Shown here: in pieces, positions 15,190-19,444 of the stretch | How positions within the stretch are numbered: the stretch's first letter is position 1 | Layout of the letters: every line of letters starts with the position of its first letter | Source: an uncultured beta proteobacterium | Lineage (GTDB): Bacteria > Pseudomonadota > Gammaproteobacteria > Burkholderiales > Burkholderiaceae | Direction: 5' to 3' | DNA: 19,444 nt | Assembly (NCBI GenBank): GCA_903845455.1 | Contig: CAIMXN010000139.1 | Coordinates: 1-19,444, forward strand | Program-made: the position numbers and the translations under genes | Notes under the pieces: generated by a model | What the model was told of the DNA's origin: nothing | Database searches by the model: none | The model's input: the letters and a program-made list of their open reading frames with translations, nothing else

Positions 15190-15987
15190 TTAGCTATCTA
15201 AGGCTACGCGGATTTCGCGTATAAAGGTTTCAAGTGATTGTACCGCCTGGCCTGGGGGTGCATCCTCTAAAATCCGGATAATTCGACTGCCAATCACTAC
15301 AGCATCTGCTGTGTTAGATACAGCTTTAGCGCTAGCAGCATCATTAATACCAAAACCTACTGCAATCGGAATCTCGGTAGCTTCCCGAATTTTAGGAATA
15401 ATACTGGCGACATCTTGAGTATTTAGGTGTGATGCACCGGTTACGCCACGCATCGAGACGTAATAGAGATAACCAGAAGCTATTTTGGCTGCTTCTGTAA
15501 TCCGTTGTATTGATGATGTTGGTGCCAGCAAGAAAATCGGATCAACCCCAGCAACACGCATCCGCGCCGCAAAATCAACGCACTCTTCTGGCGGATAGTC
15601 CACCACCAGCACACCATCAACTCCGGCTGCTTTAGCTTCTGTGGCAAATCGTTCAGCGCCCATTTGTTCAACTGGATTTGCATAGCCCATTAAGACAACT
15701 GGCGTTGCTACATCGGTCTTGCGAAATTCTTTCACCATCTCCAAGCAGCCATGCAAGGTAACTCCTTTTGCTAGAGCCCTTTCGGAAGATCGTTGAATCA
15801 CAGGTCCATCAGCCATAGGATCTGAAAACGGTACGCCCAACTCGATCACATTAGCACCACCACGTACTAAGGCATGCATTAATTCAACCGTCAGTGTTGG
15901 ATCAGGATCGCCAGCGGTAATAAAAGGAATCAGACCTTTTTTTCCAGAGGCTTTTAATTCTTTAAAGAGTGCGGTAATTTTTGACAT
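15190..15987 (-). CDS. trpA: Tryptophan synthase alpha subunit
   Basis: TrpA cleaves indole-3-glycerol phosphate to indole and glyceraldehyde 3-phosphate, and indole is channelled to TrpB. The 265-residue TIM-barrel protein carries the catalytic pair Glu49 (in VIELGVPFSD) and Asp60 (in PMADGPVIQ) at the same numbers as the well-studied Salmonella enzyme. PFITAGDP (21-28) and the phosphate-binding segment AVGFGI are also present. It starts 36 bases after trpB, a gap that is purine-rich on the coding strand with only a weak AAGAA ribosome site. It ends 5 bases before accD. Confidence 0.97.
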   Translation of the reverse strand: MSKITALFKELKASGKKGLIPFITAGDPDPTLTVELMHALVRGGANVIELGVPFSDPMADGPVIQRSSERALAKGVTLHGCLEMVKEFRKTDVATPVVLMGYANPVEQMGAERFATEAKAAGVDGVLVVDYPPEECVDFAARMRVAGVDPIFLLAPTSSIQRITEAAKIASGYLYYVSMRGVTGASHLNTQDVASIIPKIREATEIPIAVGFGINDAASAKAVSNTADAVVIGSRIIRILEDAPPGQAVQSLETFIREIRVALDS

Positions 15988-16023
15988 AAATGATTCTTGT
16001 TTTTTCTTATTCTTTTTTATTTA

Positions 16024-17217
16024 CTAGCCTTCAGATCCAGTTGCCTGAGCAACCGTATGCATGTCTTTATCACCGCGACCAGAAAGATTGATCAAAATGG
16101 TTTTATCTTTTCCGAGTGTTGGCGCCATCTTGCAGGCATAGGCAATTGCATGCGCAGATTCCAGTGCAGGAATGATGCCTTCAATCTGACAGCAGTCGTG
16201 GAATGCCTTGAGTGCTTCTTCATCAGTGATGGCAACATAGTCCGCACGACCGGAGTCTTTTAACCATGCATGCTCAGGGCCAACGCCGGGATAGTCCATA
16301 CCAGCAGAAACAGAATGCGTTTCAGAGATTTGCCCATTTTCGTCTTGCAGTAAATAGGTGCGATTGCCATGTAGTACGCCAGGCTTGCCAACGCAGAGCG
16401 CAGCAGAATGTAAACCACTCTTTAAGCCATGGCCAGCAGCTTCAACTCCGATGAGTTTGACCTCAGGGAAATCAATATAAGGATAAAAAATACCCATCGC
16501 ATTAGATCCACCACCAACACAAGCGAGTACATAGTCTGGTTGACGACCAGTCAACTCAGGCATTTGCACTTTGCACTCTTCACCGATCACACTTTGAAAA
16601 TCGCGCACCATCATTGGATAAGGATGTGGCCCTGCAACAGTGCCGATGATATAAAAGGTGTTGTCAACGTTGGTAACCCAGTCGCGCATCGCTTCATTGA
16701 GTGCATCTTTTAAAGTTTTAGTACCAGACTCTACTGGCACAACTTTAGCGCCGAGCAATTTCATACGATAGACGTTTTGCGCCTGACGGGCTACATCCAC
16801 TGAGCCTTGATAAACAGTGCAATCTAAACCAAAGCGCGCACAGATCGTGGCAGTAGCAACGCCATGTTGCCCCGCTCCTGTTTCGGCAATGATGCGCGGC
16901 TTGCCCATGCGCTTAGCCAACATCGCTTGACCAATCACATTATTAATTTTGTGTGCACCCGTGTGATTCAAGTCTTCACGCTTAAGATAAATTTGCGCGC
17001 CACCTAACATTTCACTCCAGCGTTTGGCGTGATATACCGGCGAAGGTCGTCCAACAAAGTGTTTGAGTTCGTAATGAAACTCTTCCACGAACTCTGGATC
17101 ATGTTGATATTTGGCATAAGCTTCTTTGAGCTCATCTAAGGCGTACATGAGTGTTTCAGAAACAAATACACCACCATAGGGACCAAAGTGTCCTCTTGCA
17201 TCTGGCTTGTCGTACAT
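16024..17217 (-). CDS. trpB: Tryptophan synthase beta subunit
   Basis: TrpB condenses indole with serine to give tryptophan, using PLP. The 397-residue protein has the PLP lysine Lys90 in LNHTGAHKINN, the catalytic glutamate in AETGAGQHG, and the phosphate-binding glycine-rich loop VGGGSNAMG. The N-terminal communication segment is HFGPYGGVFVSETL. An AAGG site lies 7 bases before ATG at 17217. The order trpF-trpB-trpA, with the earlier tryptophan genes elsewhere, is the usual split arrangement in Burkholderiales. I see no leader peptide or attenuator in the 33-base gap behind trpF. Confidence 0.98.
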   Translation of the reverse strand: MYDKPDARGHFGPYGGVFVSETLMYALDELKEAYAKYQHDPEFVEEFHYELKHFVGRPSPVYHAKRWSEMLGGAQIYLKREDLNHTGAHKINNVIGQAMLAKRMGKPRIIAETGAGQHGVATATICARFGLDCTVYQGSVDVARQAQNVYRMKLLGAKVVPVESGTKTLKDALNEAMRDWVTNVDNTFYIIGTVAGPHPYPMMVRDFQSVIGEECKVQMPELTGRQPDYVLACVGGGSNAMGIFYPYIDFPEVKLIGVEAAGHGLKSGLHSAALCVGKPGVLHGNRTYLLQDENGQISETHSVSAGMDYPGVGPEHAWLKDSGRADYVAITDEEALKAFHDCCQIEGIIPALESAHAIAYACKMAPTLGKDKTILINLSGRGDKDMHTVAQATGSEG

Positions 17218-17250
17218 AGCTACCTTTTTGATTTAGTTACAGCAAATTGA

Positions 17251-17925
17251 TTAGGGTGCTGACTGTGCGTCTGCTGCGCGAACCGCTTTAATGAAATCAG
17301 TCATCAACACAGGATCTTTAACGCCCCTGCTGCATTCAACGCCACTAGAGACATCAACTGCGCAAGGATGTAGGCGTGCAATCGCCTCGCCCACGTTGTG
17401 CGTGTTCAATCCACCACTCAAAACGACCCGATGCGCGTTTGCGCTTACCCATGTCTGTGGAATCCCTTGCCAATCAAAAGGAACGCCCCCACCACCAAAG
17501 CCCTCAACCAGGGCATCTAGCAAAAAGGCGTTTGCTTGACTATATTGTAGGGAAAAATCGTCAAAAGCGAAGCCTGCACCAATTCTTGCGGCTTTCATCC
17601 AGGGCTGGCCACCTGCTAACCTAGCGCAGTCCTCTGGACTTTCATCCCCATGAAACTGCCACAAGGTAATAGGGGCAATGGCTCTGATGGCTGCAAATTC
17701 AGCTTCTGAGGCATTCACGACCAAGCCAACCGCATCTACCCCTGCGGGTAAGCGTGTAATTAGCTGCGCAGCAATATTGGGGGTTACAGCTCTAGGGCTT
17801 GGAGCATAAAAGACAAAACCGACAGCATCGACCCCTGCAGCTACGGCAGTATCGATGTCAGATGGGGTCTTTAAACCACAAATTTTGACCCTAGTTCGAC
17901 CCGGAGAGTATGTCAGTAAGCCCAT
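17251..17925 (-). CDS. trpF: Phosphoribosylanthranilate isomerase
   Basis: TrpF performs the Amadori rearrangement of phosphoribosylanthranilate in tryptophan synthesis. The 224-residue single-domain TIM barrel has the catalytic base Cys16 in VKICGLK and the catalytic acid Asp137 in AFLLDALVEG. QFHGDESPE (90-98) and the phosphate-binding ends VLSGGLN and DVSSGVE complete the active site. It is monofunctional, not fused to TrpC. It starts 25 bases after truA. The ATG at 17925 has no clear Shine-Dalgarno site, but the first conserved strand begins only 12 residues in, so the start cannot be far off. Confidence 0.96.
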   Translation of the reverse strand: MGLLTYSPGRTRVKICGLKTPSDIDTAVAAGVDAVGFVFYAPSPRAVTPNIAAQLITRLPAGVDAVGLVVNASEAEFAAIRAIAPITLWQFHGDESPEDCARLAGGQPWMKAARIGAGFAFDDFSLQYSQANAFLLDALVEGFGGGGVPFDWQGIPQTWVSANAHRVVLSGGLNTHNVGEAIARLHPCAVDVSSGVECSRGVKDPVLMTDFIKAVRAADAQSAP

Positions 17926-17950
17926 AAGGTGATGATAAGGCTAAGCCTCT

Positions 17951-18781
17951 TTAGCTGTCTTTCAGGAGTATGGGTGGTAGCCAAGCATTTTCTAGCCAAG
18001 GTTCAGGTATAGCAAATTCATCTGGATAGGCAATTTTTGCTAAATACAGACCATCAGGAGCAAATGTTGGTGCTGCCATTCTTCGATCTTTAGCAGCCAA
18101 CACTTCAGCCATCCATTCTGGCGATTGCTTGCCAGTGCCAATCATCAAAAAAGTGCCGACAAGGTTTCTCACCATGTGATGCAAAAAGGCATTACCGCGG
18201 ATCTTAAAATACAACCAAGGCTGAGCTGAAATGATCTCAATCGAATACAAGGTTTTGATTGGTGTCTTGGCCTGACATTCGGAAGATCTAAAAGATGAAA
18301 AGTCATGTTCACCGATAAGACATTGGGCAGCTATTTCCATTGCGGAAATATCAAACCATTTATCAGCCGGCATCATTAAATAGCTAGCACGAGACGCCGC
18401 CATTGGTGATCGACATGGTCCCGCATGCATTGCATAGATATAAGTGCGCTCATACGCAGAAAATCGTGCACTAAATTCTTCTGAGACTGGCTGAGCCCAG
18501 TTCACCACAATCGACTCAGGTAAAAAAGAATTGATCCCTCTTACCCAAGACCAATCATCCCGTTCCACAGTGCTATCAAAATGCACGACCTGACCTAAGG
18601 CATGAACTCCAGCATCTGTCCTGCCTGCAGTAATAACCCGAATGAGTTCATCAGTAGAGGTATCACCAACAAATCTTGTTATGGCAGCTTCTAATTTATC
18701 TTGAACTGTATTCAAGCTGAGCTGCGACTGCCAACCAGAAAAGGAACTGCCGTCGTATTGAAGGCCAAGAGCGATACGCAT
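17951..18781 (-). CDS. truA: tRNA pseudouridine(38-40) synthase
   Basis: TruA converts uridines 38, 39 and 40 in tRNA anticodon stems to pseudouridine. The 276-residue protein has the catalytic aspartate Asp56 in TAGRTDAGVHALGQ, the N-terminal ALGLQYDGSSFSGWQ and the C-terminal segment FLHHMVRNLVGT, both diagnostic. AAGG lies 8 bases before ATG at 18781. It starts 9 bases after the fimV stop and precedes trpF by 25 bases; fimV-truA-trpF is a conserved series in betaproteobacteria. Confidence 0.97.
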   Translation of the reverse strand: MRIALGLQYDGSSFSGWQSQLSLNTVQDKLEAAITRFVGDTSTDELIRVITAGRTDAGVHALGQVVHFDSTVERDDWSWVRGINSFLPESIVVNWAQPVSEEFSARFSAYERTYIYAMHAGPCRSPMAASRASYLMMPADKWFDISAMEIAAQCLIGEHDFSSFRSSECQAKTPIKTLYSIEIISAQPWLYFKIRGNAFLHHMVRNLVGTFLMIGTGKQSPEWMAEVLAAKDRRMAAPTFAPDGLYLAKIAYPDEFAIPEPWLENAWLPPILLKDS

Positions 18782-18790
18782 GACTAGACC

Positions 18791-19444
18791 TTAATGACTG
18801 CGATGCTGGAGCTCGGACAACAAACTCTGCGCTTCAATCATCATCGCAGGATCAATTGAGTGACTCATTGCAAGAATCTGAGCAAGAGACTTTTTAGCCG
18901 CAGCATAATCTTCAATGGTGATGTAAGCACGTGCCAAATTCAACTTCACACGCAAACTCTCCGCTAAAGGATTAGCTAGATTATCGACACTTTCAGAAAC
19001 TGGTATGGATGCAGAACTTACTACAGGCTTAGATAAATCTAAGTCAATTCCAGCAAACAAGGCTTTTGCTCTGTCTGGCATTGCGCTAGGAGATGCAGCG
19101 CTAACTTTAGATTGGGAATGAATGGGTTTTGAATAATCTGGTAACTCTGAGCGGCGTGCATTGCGGGCCAAGAACCAGAGCAATAGCCCAGTAAGAGCTA
19201 TCAAAGTAATGGCAAGAGCAGCCGGTGCAAAGTTGCCCAAACCAAAGTTAGGCTCAGTTGGCTTCTGCTGTTTTGCTTTTTTTAATAGCCCTTGCAGGTC
19301 GGCGATACTCTTTTCCAATTCTGCTACACGAGCACGCGTCTGTTCAAGCTGTTTTTCCTGGGCAACCAGCTCTTCGGTATAACGCCGTTGTTCTGCATTA
19401 CCTTCCGCACTAGAACCAATTTTGAGACGATCTGCTGGGGCACC
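18791..19444 (-). CDS. fimV: FimV/HubP family protein, C-terminal part (N-terminus beyond window)
   Basis: The frame is open to the right edge and starts outside the window; 217 residues are visible. Their order is: a hydrophilic heptad-like segment (about 13-60, rich in E, Q, R and L) likely to be a coiled coil; one membrane helix (about 72-93, FAPAALAITLIALTGLLLWF); a cytoplasmic Ser/Pro-rich linker; and a C-terminal helical repeat domain (about 163-214) with LNLARAYITIEDYAAAKKSL, typical of the FimV C-terminus. FimV/HubP proteins bind peptidoglycan through an N-terminal LysM domain and organise type IV pili, polarity or motility at the pole. A TTG at 19318 could be mistaken for a start, but the preceding 42 in-frame codons continue the coiled coil. 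Further upstream asd and leu genes would be expected. Confidence 0.87.
   Translation of the reverse strand, partial: GAPADRLKIGSSAEGNAEQRRYTEELVAQEKQLEQTRARVAELEKSIADLQGLLKKAKQQKPTEPNFGLGNFAPAALAITLIALTGLLLWFLARNARRSELPDYSKPIHSQSKVSAASPSAMPDRAKALFAGIDLDLSKPVVSSASIPVSESVDNLANPLAESLRVKLNLARAYITIEDYAAAKKSLAQILAMSHSIDPAMMIEAQSLLSELQHRSH

Overview
The window is most likely chromosomal DNA of a betaproteobacterium of the order Burkholderiales. By eye it has an intermediate GC content, tight gene packing and protein sequences of the kind seen in the freshwater genus Polynucleobacter. The order assignment rests on the conserved run fimV-truA-trpF-trpB-trpA-accD-folC-(SPOR)-cvpA-purF-metZ and on the sox gene order soxC-D-Y-Z. 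The genus is an inference that I could not check by search. I see no tRNA, rRNA, insertion sequence, phage gene or CRISPR array. The longest stretch without a gene is only 145 bases (4143-4287).

Left third (1-8156): a sulfur-oxidation and molybdate block built around one divergent promoter region. Leftward from it run a metallo-beta-lactamase-fold persulfide dioxygenase-like gene, soxC, soxD, soxY and soxZ (cut by the window edge). Rightward run a type II sulfide:quinone oxidoreductase (sqr), a TauE/SafE anion exporter, modB and modC. The 145-base divergent region carries a long AT-rich palindrome (4216-4248) that is a good candidate operator for both arms. A plausible combined route is as follows. 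SQR oxidises sulfide to a low-molecular-weight persulfide, the dioxygenase turns this into sulfite, and TauE/SafE exports sulfite. In the periplasm SoxYZ carries thiosulfate-derived sulfur and SoxCD oxidises its sulfane sulfur. SoxC needs molybdenum cofactor, which would explain the molybdate transporter genes next to it. No modA and no regulator gene lie in the window.

Right two thirds (8160-19444): a run of twelve genes, all on the minus strand. In transcription order they are fimV (partial), truA, trpF, trpB, trpA, accD, folC, a SPOR-domain gene, cvpA, purF, metZ and a SAM-dependent methyltransferase. Gaps are mostly 3-36 bases, with one stop/start overlap (TAATG). The run mixes tRNA modification, late tryptophan synthesis, fatty-acid and folate synthesis, envelope functions, purine synthesis and methionine synthesis. 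The widest gap (60 bases, purF to metZ) holds a strong hairpin.

The two blocks meet tail to tail with only 3 bases between modC and the methyltransferase. Nothing in the window convincingly shows a wholly undescribed system. The parts most worth a second look are the divergent operator, the modBC pair without modA in a sulfide-oxidation operon, and the purF-metZ hairpin.
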